Shown piece after piece: positions 51,632 to 59,858 of a stretch of DNA of 64,000 nt. Location of the stretch: positions 25,110 to 89,109 of the forward strand of contig KE159631.1 in assembly GCA_000403335.2 (NCBI GenBank), read 5' to 3'. The stretch's first letter is position 1; every line of letters begins with the position of its first letter. The translations under genes were made by a program, and so were the position numbers. Source of the stretch: Lachnospiraceae bacterium MD335. GTDB lineage: Bacteria > Bacillota > Clostridia > Lachnospirales > Lachnospiraceae. The notes beneath the pieces are model-generated. The model did no database searches and was not told the origin of the DNA. It saw only the letters and a program-made list of their open reading frames with translations.

Positions 51632-53666
51632 AAGATGGTTGAAAACAGAGTGGAAGCGGGCGGTTATTTTGCTGCCCGCAATATGGAAAAGGGCAGCATT
51701 GCTTGTGCTGATTTTGGGGTTGGCGGCAGGAATGGCTGCTTTTTGTTTCGCGGCGGCGGGACGGACACAGGATGACAGTTTGATGCGGGTCGGTTATGCG
51801 GCACCGGACAATGCGCTTACGGATATGGCAGTGTCTTATGTGCAGGAGATGGAATCCGTGAAAGCGCTTTGCGATATTGAGCGGGTAACCGAGGAGGAAG
51901 GATTCCGGCTATTGCAGGAGGGAGCGCTTGCGGCGTTTGTCGTACTGCCAAACGATATTGTGAAGGAGATTATTTCCGGTCAGAATACACCTGTGACGGT
52001 TTATCTGTCTGCCGGGAATGCATCGGGGAATGGCACGTATGGAAGTCTTAAAGGTCTTCTTTTTCAGGAGCTTGCGGAATCTGCCGTGGGAATGCTCGAA
52101 ACGGCGCAGGCGGAGATTTACGCAGTGCAATACGTGCTTGGCGATGTATTTTATAAGGATGGTAATCTTGTGCAGACCTTGTATGACGGTATCAACCGAT
52201 TTAATCTTGGCGCTGCGGCAGGCAGGGAGAAACTGTTTCGTACAAAAATGATTTCTGCGACGGAAAATGACACGTATGTCATTTATTATGGCAGTGCGCT
52301 TTTGGCAGTTTACGTGTTGTTGGCGGGTATTTTTTTCGGAGAATTTTTCTGTCATGGAGAAGCTTGGTGCAATATTATTGAAAAACGGCTTCATGTCAGC
52401 CACACGTGGCAGGTAGTATGTAGTTTTCTTGCGGGACTGCTGCCCATGACGGTGACATTGCTGCTGCCGTTTATGGCGTTGGTTTTGCCGCCTGTGCGGG
52501 AACATTTATCTGTGACGCTTTCGCTGCGCGCGGTTGGTTTGCTGCTTTTGGCGGCTTTTTTTGGTGTGCTGTATTTTATGCTGATATATAAGGCATTTGG
52601 CGAAAAACGCAGGGCGCTTTTATTGATTGGCGTATCGGCGCTGGTACAGGGATATTTGGCGGGCTGTATTGTGCCGTCGGCGCTCTTGCCGGATTTGGCG
52701 TATGGTGTGGGGAAATATCTTCCGGCAGCATTTTTAAAAGCGGCGTTTACCGTGGCGCTTTCCGGGGATGTACAAAAGCTTTCCGGAGCGGTTTGGGGAC
52801 TTTTCGTGTGGTGTACGGTGTTTTTTATCCTAAATATTGCACAGACGTATTTCATGCAGTTTCGCCTTGACAGAACGCCTGTATGTGCGGTGCAAAGAAG
52901 AGTCAGGTTTGTGCCTTCCGTATGGTTTGTGCTTTTGAAGCGTGTCTTGTTTCGCAAAGGTATTTTTGTCAGCCTTGTGCTTATGGCGGTGGTATCCGTT
53001 TGGGTTGCACGGCTTGAGGCGAAGTCGGATACCACAGTTCCGGTGGCGGTATTTGATGAGGGTGGTTTGTATGAGGAGCTGCTTTCGGCGCATGACGGGG
53101 TCGTGCGTTTTATCTTGTGTGATAGTGAAAAAGAAGTGGAAGCACGTGTGCTGAGAGATGAGGCGGAGTGCGGATATTATCTGCCGCAAACATTGACGCG
53201 GGATATTGCGGCAGGGCGCGCAAACGGTGCGGTTACGGTATATCAGGATGTGGACAGCGTTTGTGTGCCGATTGTGAATGAGGTGCTCTTTCATGCACTG
53301 TTCCGACATGCGTCGCTTGCATGGTATCAGGAGTATTTATCGGAGTTTGGCGTGGATATTGCGTTGACGCAGAAAGCATTTTTGGAGCAGATTGCGCTTG
53401 GGAAAACGTTTGGTATAGAGCTTGTGCGGCTTGAGGAGAGCGGTGTGACAGATATTGTCCATAAGGAGAGGGGAACTTATCCGATTGCGGCGGTGGTTGT
53501 TATTGCTGTGGTTTTATGCGGAGTGCAAGGGCTATTGACGGCACTGGAAGATTGCAAAAGAGGTCGCCTTTATAAGTGTGGAAGGGTAAGGGCAGTGTTC
53601 TTTATGACTGTGCTGCCGATGGTGGCTGCGGCGGTTTTGGGAAGCGTTTTACTGTGGTGGCTGTAG
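51624..53666 (+). CDS. ABC-2 type permease, large
   Basis: A 680-residue membrane protein. Layout: membrane segment at about 22-45, an outside domain (50-190), a cluster of five or so segments (about 215-425), then the pattern repeats: segment about 450-468, outside domain (475-600), segments near 625 and 655. It is thus an internal duplication or fusion of two ABC2_membrane_3-like halves, of which the second lacks the full membrane cluster. ATGAATAA overlap couples it to the upstream gene. Confidence 0.85.
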   Translation: MNKRWLKTEWKRAVILLPAIWKRAALLVLILGLAAGMAAFCFAAAGRTQDDSLMRVGYAAPDNALTDMAVSYVQEMESVKALCDIERVTEEEGFRLLQEGALAAFVVLPNDIVKEIISGQNTPVTVYLSAGNASGNGTYGSLKGLLFQELAESAVGMLETAQAEIYAVQYVLGDVFYKDGNLVQTLYDGINRFNLGAAAGREKLFRTKMISATENDTYVIYYGSALLAVYVLLAGIFFGEFFCHGEAWCNIIEKRLHVSHTWQVVCSFLAGLLPMTVTLLLPFMALVLPPVREHLSVTLSLRAVGLLLLAAFFGVLYFMLIYKAFGEKRRALLLIGVSALVQGYLAGCIVPSALLPDLAYGVGKYLPAAFLKAAFTVALSGDVQKLSGAVWGLFVWCTVFFILNIAQTYFMQFRLDRTPVCAVQRRVRFVPSVWFVLLKRVLFRKGIFVSLVLMAVVSVWVARLEAKSDTTVPVAVFDEGGLYEELLSAHDGVVRFILCDSEKEVEARVLRDEAECGYYLPQTLTRDIAAGRANGAVTVYQDVDSVCVPIVNEVLFHALFRHASLAWYQEYLSEFGVDIALTQKAFLEQIALGKTFGIELVRLEESGVTDIVHKERGTYPIAAVVVIAVVLCGVQGLLTALEDCKRGRLYKCGRVRAVFFMTVLPMVAAAVLGSVLLWWL

Positions 53667-53674
53667 GTGAATGT

Positions 53675-53698
53675 CTATTATGTACATTGACATAATAG
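53675..53698. promoter_or_regulatory. Inverted repeat upstream of the Rrf2 gene
   Basis: CTATTATGT (53675-53683), ACATTG, ACATAATAG (53690-53698): perfect 9-base arms. Located between the ABC operon stop and the Rrf2 start; a candidate operator for the regulator. Confidence 0.55.
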
Positions 53699-53761
53699 GA
53701 ATTAAATGATATATATAGTTTGATAGAGAATAACAGAAGGATAGGGTATAGGAGGAAGTGT

Positions 53762-54196
53762 ATGACTATATCAACGAAAGGGCGGTATGCCTTGCGGATT
53801 ATGACGGACCTGGGTGCGCATATGGGGGAAACTGTTAAGCTCAAGGACATTGCGGCAAGACAGGAGATTTCTGAAAAATATATGGAACAGATTATTGCGG
53901 TGCTCAATAAGGCGGGATATGTGCGCAGTACGAGAGGCGCACAGGGGGGGTATCAGCTTGTAAAGCAGCCGCAGGAGTATACGGTTGGCATGATTTTACG
54001 GTTGACGGAAGGTTCGCTTGCGCCGGTAGAGTGTTTGGCGGAGAATGCGCTTTCCTGTGAGCGGAGCGAACGGTGTGCGACGGTGGAGATTTATAAGCGT
54101 ATTTATAATGCGGTCAATGATGTGATAGATCATACGACGGTGCAGGATTTGCTGGATATTGAGCAGGAGAAAGCAGTTGAAAATTATGTTATTTAA
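53762..54196 (+). CDS. Rrf2-family transcriptional regulator
   Basis: A 144-residue winged-helix protein: MTISTKGRYALRIMTDLGAH, ISEKYMEQIIAVLNKAGYVR and STRGAQGGYQLVKQPQEYTV are the family core. Cys residues in CLAENALSCERSERC have the spacing seen in cluster-binding members such as IscR/NsrR/CymR relatives, so an Fe-S or thiol sensor is possible. ATG 53762 follows AGGAGGAAGTGT; the frame from 53720 adds a non-conserved leader. Target genes not shown; the next gene (ZIP transporter) is 114 bases away. Confidence 0.92.
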   Translation: MTISTKGRYALRIMTDLGAHMGETVKLKDIAARQEISEKYMEQIIAVLNKAGYVRSTRGAQGGYQLVKQPQEYTVGMILRLTEGSLAPVECLAENALSCERSERCATVEIYKRIYNAVNDVIDHTTVQDLLDIEQEKAVENYVI

Positions 54197-54310
54197 ATTT
54201 AACAATTATGTTATATGATGGCTGGCTGCAACTGAAAATATCTCAAAAACACGGTTACCATTTCCCAAACAAAGAATATTATATAATGAATAAAATGGGA
54301 GAATGTTAAC

Positions 54311-55093
54311 ATGAATATAAGCTTAATAGTTGGTTTGATGATACCGTTTACCGGTACGACATTGGGCGCAGCTATGGTGTTTTTTATGAAAAACCAGTTG
54401 AACCAAACCATTGAAAAACTGCTTTTAGGATTTGCAGCGGGCGTGATGATTGCAGCGTCAGTGTGGTCGTTGCTGATTCCTTCTATTGATATGGCAGTGG
54501 AACAGGGTAAAAGAGCCTGGATACCGGCAGCAGCGGGATTTTTAATGGGCATTGCATTTTTGCTTTTGATAGACGGCATCATACCGCATATCTGCGTGGA
54601 TAGCGTCAAATTTGAAGGTATCAGAGGCAATATGAAGAAAACGGTCATGATGGTGTTTGCCGTGACCCTGCATAATATTCCGGAAGGAATGGCGGTAGGC
54701 GTGACATTTGCGGGCGCGCTTTTGGGCGATTCGCAGATTACAATGGCGGGTGCGATGACGCTTGCGCTCGGCATTGCCATTCAGAATTTTCCGGAGGGTG
54801 CAATTGTATCCATGCCGCTCAAAAGCGAAGGCGTTTCAAAGGGAAAGGCGTTTCTTTACGGGACGCTGTCCGGATTTGTTGAGCCTGTCGCAGCGGTGCT
54901 TACGATTTTTCTTGCAAGTATGATTGTGCCCTTATTGCCGTATTTTCTTGCATTTGCGGCGGGGGCAATGATTTATGTCGTGGTGGAAGAGCTGATTCCC
55001 GAATCGCAGGCGGGCGAGCACTCGAATATCAGTACGATTGGCGTTGCGGCAGGGTTTGTGATTATGATGATATTGGACGTGGCGTTAGGTTAG
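54311..55093 (+). CDS. ZIP-family divalent metal transporter
   Basis: A 260-residue membrane protein with about eight segments. The metal sites of the family are present: VTLHNIPEGMAVGV in TM4 and IQNFPEGAIVSMPL in TM5 (H-N-x-P-E-G and N-x-P-E-G). These proteins import zinc, iron or manganese. GGGAGAATGTTAAC before ATG 54311. Monocistronic by appearance; the hairpin at 55197 follows. Confidence 0.93.
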   Translation: MNISLIVGLMIPFTGTTLGAAMVFFMKNQLNQTIEKLLLGFAAGVMIAASVWSLLIPSIDMAVEQGKRAWIPAAAGFLMGIAFLLLIDGIIPHICVDSVKFEGIRGNMKKTVMMVFAVTLHNIPEGMAVGVTFAGALLGDSQITMAGAMTLALGIAIQNFPEGAIVSMPLKSEGVSKGKAFLYGTLSGFVEPVAAVLTIFLASMIVPLLPYFLAFAAGAMIYVVVEELIPESQAGEHSNISTIGVAAGFVIMMILDVALG

Positions 55094-55196
55094 TTGTAAG
55101 ATTTTGCATTTTATATTGTTTCTTTTGTGTTTTTTTGATACATTTAAAAGAGGATCAAATGGTTTAAGCCGAATACGAAGGAACACTTTAATGATT

Positions 55197-55230
55197 AAAA
55201 ATGTCCTTGATGGTTGGTCAGGGACATTTT
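55197..55230 (+). terminator. Hairpin between the ZIP and NUDIX genes
   Basis: AAAATGTCCTTGA (55197-55209) pairs with TCAGGGACATTTT (55218-55230) with one G-T pair over 13 bases; loop TGGTTGG follows the stem. The right arm ends in TTTT then ATATT. It may end the ZIP transcript. Confidence 0.7.
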
Positions 55231-55260
55231 ATATTATGGAATTATATGGAGGAACGGCAG

Positions 55261-55878
55261 ATGAATGACAAATTGCTTGAATGGGCAATTCGGATACAAA
55301 GTATTGCACAGGCGGGACTTATGTACGGGCGTGACCCTTATGACAAAGAGCGGTATGAGGAGTTGCGCCTGATTGCTGCAGAAATGGTTTCGGAGCGAAC
55401 CGAAATTCCGACAGCGAAGATACGGGATTTACTTTGTAACGAAGAAGGATACCAAACGCCGAAGATTGACACAAGGGCGGCGATTTTCCGGGATGGAAAA
55501 ATTTTATTGGTACATGAAAATAATGGAACATGGTCGCTGCCGGGTGGTTGGTGTGATGTAGACGAGTCGGTGGCGTCCAATGTGATAAAAGAAACAAAGG
55601 AAGAAACAGGCTTTGCTGTGTCGGCGGAACGCTTGATTGCCGTTCAGGACTGGCGAAAGCACAATGTGTGCAATTATGTCTATGGGGTGGTCAAGATATT
55701 TGTGCTTTGCAGGATGGTAGGCGGGGCGTTTGAGGAGAATATCGAGACGACAGAGATTCGGCAGGAACCGGATTTCCTGCCGCCGCTCCATTTGATTGGC
55801 ACTCCTTTTCAGCTTTCCGTTAGGAAAATCCTGCAAAAGATATCCCTGCCAGTGCAAGACCGCGCAGCTTGCGGATGA
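55261..55878 (+). CDS. NUDIX hydrolase with N-terminal helical domain
   Basis: A 205-residue protein. Residues 1-65 form the NUDIX_N-type helical domain (LLEWAIRIQSIAQAGLMYGR), then TRAAIFRDGKILLVHE and the NUDIX box GGWCDVDESV...ETKEETG (about 104-126), where the last Glu residues bind magnesium. It should split a nucleoside-diphosphate-linked compound such as ADP-ribose or a sugar nucleotide. ATG 55261 follows GGAGGAACGGCAG. The last 35 residues (about from LPPLHLIGTP) look unlike the family and may follow a frameshift. Confidence 0.88.
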   Translation: MNDKLLEWAIRIQSIAQAGLMYGRDPYDKERYEELRLIAAEMVSERTEIPTAKIRDLLCNEEGYQTPKIDTRAAIFRDGKILLVHENNGTWSLPGGWCDVDESVASNVIKETKEETGFAVSAERLIAVQDWRKHNVCNYVYGVVKIFVLCRMVGGAFEENIETTEIRQEPDFLPPLHLIGTPFQLSVRKILQKISLPVQDRAACG

Positions 55879-56073
55879 GGGAGAGGCGCACCGGATTTTG
55901 GAGGAATTGCTGATAAAGTCGATTGAACGTGTTGTGGATAATTTTTGGATCGGACGTATTATTGCTGACAATCAATGTATCCCGTGTTATGTTTCATTCC
56001 GCCGCCTTGTAAATGAAGACTTGTTTTGCGTAATACGTATAAAATGTCACAAAGTGCATAAACTCGAGGAATT

Positions 56074-57234
56074 TCAGGTTCCTTTCCTTTGTATCAGCAC
56101 CACAGTCTCCACATGATTTGTAAAAGCAAACATATCAACCCCTTCCGCTCTCACCGCCCGATACCCTGCTTTTTGGAACCACTCCAAATCACGTCCTAAC
56201 GTTTCGGGATTGCAGGATATATATATAATTCGTTTTGGTGCAATAGACGCTGCCGCCTTGACAAATGCCTCTGTGCTTCCGCTCCTGGGCGGATCAAGAA
56301 CGACTACATCCGCGTGCTCTCCATTTTCTGACATTTGTGTCATATATTCCGTGGCATCGCCCGCAACAAAACGGATATTAGCAATATTGTTGCGCTTCGC
56401 ATTTGCCCTTGCATCCCGCACAGCATCACTGTTTAACTCTATTCCGAAAACCCGCTTAGCCTTTGCTGCCATTGCCATGCCGATAGTTCCGATGCCGCAA
56501 TAAGCGTCTATCACTGTTTCCGTTCCCGTAAGCGCAGCTGCCTGTATTGCCTTTTTGTATAATACTTGTGCCTGCGCGGAGTTAATCTGATAAAACGACG
56601 AAGGGGAAATCCGAAATCGCAGGCCACACAGCACATCTTCAATATAGCCTGTTCCGTAAAGTACTTTATTTTTCTCACCAAGTACCATCGTTGTGTCTTG
56701 GTCATTAATATTCTGAACAATTGTTGTAATTTCCGGGTGAAGTGACCGAAGCTTAGCAACAAAATTGTTTTTATGCGGAAACCTCGATCCTGCTGTTACA
56801 ATCACCACCATAATCTGCTTCGTGGACATTCCCTTTCTAATTAAAATATGGCGCATCAGCCCGCGGCAGGTGTCCTCATTATATATCCAAATCTTAAAGG
56901 ATTTTATCAAATCTGTCACGGTTTCAATAATTTTTGATGCCTGTGCATCCTCAATAAGGCAGTTTTTAATGGGAATGATGCGATGAGTCCCCTCTTCATA
57001 GGCGCCCGCCACCACTTCATCCTTAATTCTGCCAAATACGGCATGCACCTTGTTTCTGTAATGATAAGGATAATACATTCCCACCATATCCGTTACCGGA
57101 CAGTATTTCTTTATATACGTTTCTACCTGTTGCTTTTTCTGTGCAAGCTCCTCCTCATACGTTCTGTCTCCGATATGACACGCCCCGCACTTTTTAACAT
57201 AAGGACAACTTTTGTATATTTTCACGTCACTCAT
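56074..57234 (-). CDS. rlmD: 23S rRNA (uracil-5-)-methyltransferase RlmD/RumA-like
   Basis: A 386-residue SAM methyltransferase. N-terminal Cys cluster CPYVKKCGACH (residues about 10-20) for a 4Fe-4S centre; SFYQINSAQAQVLYKKAI; SAM motif DAYCGIGTIGMAMA; DPPRSG and the catalytic Cys in IYISCNPETLGRD. It methylates a uridine in 23S rRNA; the no-TRAM short form is common in Firmicutes, where members may be RlmCD. ATG 57234 follows AGGAGAACAAAAA. Convergent with the NUDIX gene. Confidence 0.93.
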   Translation of the reverse strand: MSDVKIYKSCPYVKKCGACHIGDRTYEEELAQKKQQVETYIKKYCPVTDMVGMYYPYHYRNKVHAVFGRIKDEVVAGAYEEGTHRIIPIKNCLIEDAQASKIIETVTDLIKSFKIWIYNEDTCRGLMRHILIRKGMSTKQIMVVIVTAGSRFPHKNNFVAKLRSLHPEITTIVQNINDQDTTMVLGEKNKVLYGTGYIEDVLCGLRFRISPSSFYQINSAQAQVLYKKAIQAAALTGTETVIDAYCGIGTIGMAMAAKAKRVFGIELNSDAVRDARANAKRNNIANIRFVAGDATEYMTQMSENGEHADVVVLDPPRSGSTEAFVKAAASIAPKRIIYISCNPETLGRDLEWFQKAGYRAVRAEGVDMFAFTNHVETVVLIQRKGT

Positions 57235-57304
57235 TTTTTGTTCTCCTTTCTGACTGCTAACTAAATATATTGTATACGATTTTGCATGTTATCTACGTAA
57301 AAAC

Positions 57305-57332
57305 ACTCAGGCATAGGAGTATGCCTGAGTGC
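57305..57332 (-). terminator. Rho-independent terminator of the DUF5684 gene
   Basis: CACTCAGGCATA (57305-57316) and TATGCCTGAGTG (57321-57332) are a perfect 12-base stem with loop GGAG; on the minus strand it is followed by six T. Confidence 0.85.
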
Positions 57333-57373
57333 CCTGTTTTACTTTATATTACAGATACAATTAGAGTATATGC

Positions 57374-57835
57374 CTAATTGTACTTTCCAAAAAGGAACTT
57401 AAATACAGCAATAATTGGGAAAAATCCAGATACATAACCAAGTGCCTGTACATCCTTCTCATCCCTGCCGTCTAATTTTGCATACATCTTAATATAACAT
57501 GTACCTAAGCAAATTACTGTTAAAACAAGGTTTAAGAGACTGCCCACCGTCGGAATAAATGCAAGAACCAATCCAATTACCCACCAAAGCTTAAACGCAA
57601 TCGCCGGTATATTGAAAGAGCCAAAAAGCGTCATACTCTCGTCACCGTCTAAAGCCACTTCTGCAAGTGCCCACATATTTGCATATGGAATCCATGCCAT
57701 CCATGCCTTATCATAACCTACAGCCTTGAGCGCCTTCATGTGTGAGATTCCATAAAGTACCCAACATACAACTACAATAATAAGTACAATAATTAAATAG
57801 GCGCCTAATATTGCCACAAGAGCTGCCTGATCCAT
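57374..57835 (-). CDS. DUF5684-type small membrane protein
   Basis: A 153-residue protein with four membrane segments (about 6-28, 70-90, 95-115, 130-148) and the motif GYDKAWMAWIPYANMWALAE, which marks DUF5684 proteins sometimes fused to signal peptidases. No peptidase residues are present. Function unknown. Own promoter and terminator suggest a monocistronic gene; ATG 57835 has AGGGAGGAAATTACA upstream. Confidence 0.85.
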   Translation of the reverse strand: MDQAALVAILGAYLIIVLIIVVVCWVLYGISHMKALKAVGYDKAWMAWIPYANMWALAEVALDGDESMTLFGSFNIPAIAFKLWWVIGLVLAFIPTVGSLLNLVLTVICLGTCYIKMYAKLDGRDEKDVQALGYVSGFFPIIAVFKFLFGKYN

Positions 57836-58109
57836 TGTAATTTCCTCCCTTAATAAGAATTTAATTTTTTGTTTATAAAAGTTTAATGATAAATATTACT
57901 TATATTACGACATATTTTGCGCTATGTCAATATATTTTACCAAATTCTCTAAGTTCTCCAAGTAAGATAATGAAAAAGGCGTCATCGATTACTTAACAGT
58001 AACCAAACACCCGCAAAAAGGAATAGGATATTGTAATTCATTTCCTAAGATGTTATAATTATCCGTACCAAGTTAATTAATCAAAAATATTCACTATGGG
58101 AGGTATTTC
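57836..58109. other. Divergent intergenic region
   Basis: 270 AT-rich bases between the minus-strand DUF5684 gene and the plus-strand DUF5722 gene. GGGAGGTATTTC at 58097 is the ribosome site of the latter. No other signal is clear. Confidence 0.45.
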
Positions 58110-59714
58110 ATGAAAAAGAAACTAACGCTTTGGGCGGCACTCTGCGTGATGCTTGTATGTGTCATGTCGATAACAGCGTTTGCGGCAGGAACAGCAGCGA
58201 TTACACAGTGCATTATCAGTGGTGCGGACCAAATTACGGTTACGGCGACGACATCTAGTGTGGCAAGTGAAGACGGAAATTTATATCTGTTTGAGCTTAA
58301 GCCCTATCAGAATTCCATTGCGGGAAGAGTTGATTTTTGCGCAGTGGCACCCAATGCCCCGACAGTAACTTTCACGACGCCCCTTGGCAAAAACACGGCA
58401 AATTCCAAGCTGTGCTCAAGATTTGTGGTAGCGGCGAAGGCGGGGGGCGCATATACCGCAGTCAGCCAGGAGTTTTATATTACAAATCCTGAAGCAGGAG
58501 CCGCGCATACGGCGGTTAATCCGGTTCCTTTGTCAATCAAGGGAATTACGGCGGATAACACGGCGATTTTGGTTCTTCCGGAGCTCGGTGTACAGCATGC
58601 AAGCTATGAGCTTGCAATCGACCGCTTCTTTACACCCGGAGAAGGCGTTTCTTTTACATATAATGGAAAGCCGTATAGCTTTAATAAGAAGGTTGTGTCA
58701 GAGTATGATATGATTATGCAGCTTTTTGCGTCACAGAAAGTTGAAGTGACGATGAATATCGTAAACTACTTTAACCCCGCAACGGCGCTTACGGTAAAAC
58801 CTGCCGCAAGAGTTGGCGGATATCGTCATTATGCGTTTAATATGGACGAGCAGTCAGGTGCAGAGTCAATAGAAGCGCTTATGGCATTTCTGACGCAGCG
58901 TTACAGTAATCCGGCAACCGGACTGATTACCAACTGGATTATCGGCAACGAAGTGAATAATAATAATCCCTGGTATTTTGCAGGAAATTATAATGTGACA
59001 AATTTTGCGGCAGAGTATGAGAAGGCATTCCGTGTATGCTACAATGCAATTAAGGCGCAGAATGCAAATGCGAGAGTGCTGACCTGTATCGACCAAAGAT
59101 GGACATGGGAAGACGGAACGGCGAACCAGTATGGGGCAAAGAAGTTTATTGATGCTTTCAATACGGACGTTGCGTCACACGGAAATATTGACTGGGGCGT
59201 TGCATGGCATCCGCATCCCGTACCGCTCACGACTCCGAAGTTTTGGAATATGCCTTCCAACTATAAGGCGCTTCATCTGATTAGCAATGATGCCAACACA
59301 AGGATGATTAATCCGCAGAATATGGACGTATTCACAAATTATATGGCACAGCCGTCCTTCCTTGCCCCGAACGGACAGGTGAGATACATTATTATATCAG
59401 AGATTTTGTTTAATTCACAAGGCTCGGATGAGGCAACGCAGGCGGCGTCTTTTGCGTATGCATATAAACTTGCGGAACGTAATCCGCATATCAAAGGTTT
59501 TATCGTGCATAGAGCAGTAGACGATCTCTATGAAAAGAATTCAGACAAAATAGCATGTGGTATCTATAACTGTGATGCAAATGGTATGATTAGCACACCA
59601 AAGCAGATGTGCGAGGTATTTAAATATATTGACACGCCGCAATCTGCTGCATACACGCAGTTTGCGCTGCCGATTATCGGTGCATCTAGTTGGGCGGCAG
59701 TTGGATGTAACTAA
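58110..59714 (+). CDS. Secreted DUF5722 protein (glycoside-hydrolase-like)
   Basis: A 534-residue exported protein. Signal peptide at 1-26 (basic KKK, hydrophobic core, AFA-AG cleavage). The body has a beta-rich front (30-150) and a TIM-barrel-like part: NWIIGNEVNNNNPWYFAGNY with a likely acid/base Glu, GVAWHPHPVPL, and IIISEILFNSQGSDEATQAA with a second Glu, as in DUF5722 family proteins. Two such Glu residues fit a retaining glycosidase; substrate unknown. It precedes a large membrane protein gene with which it may form a surface-polysaccharide unit. Confidence 0.87.
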   Translation: MKKKLTLWAALCVMLVCVMSITAFAAGTAAITQCIISGADQITVTATTSSVASEDGNLYLFELKPYQNSIAGRVDFCAVAPNAPTVTFTTPLGKNTANSKLCSRFVVAAKAGGAYTAVSQEFYITNPEAGAAHTAVNPVPLSIKGITADNTAILVLPELGVQHASYELAIDRFFTPGEGVSFTYNGKPYSFNKKVVSEYDMIMQLFASQKVEVTMNIVNYFNPATALTVKPAARVGGYRHYAFNMDEQSGAESIEALMAFLTQRYSNPATGLITNWIIGNEVNNNNPWYFAGNYNVTNFAAEYEKAFRVCYNAIKAQNANARVLTCIDQRWTWEDGTANQYGAKKFIDAFNTDVASHGNIDWGVAWHPHPVPLTTPKFWNMPSNYKALHLISNDANTRMINPQNMDVFTNYMAQPSFLAPNGQVRYIIISEILFNSQGSDEATQAASFAYAYKLAERNPHIKGFIVHRAVDDLYEKNSDKIACGIYNCDANGMISTPKQMCEVFKYIDTPQSAAYTQFALPIIGASSWAAVGCN

Positions 59715-59858
59715 TATATAGAAATAAAATATCATAATAGTAAAGGTAGGAAAGCGGATAAGTTATTGTAATTTATCCGCTGTTCGCTTATACTGGAAAT
59801 GCGCAGGCATTTGTCAAAAGCGTGCGAAAAAGGTTATTTAACAAAGAAGGTACAAAAA

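Noticed and set aside
49958-53309. Several long minus-strand frames across the ABC operon
   Set aside because: Shadows of the plus-strand genes; composition is low-complexity and no family is recognisable.
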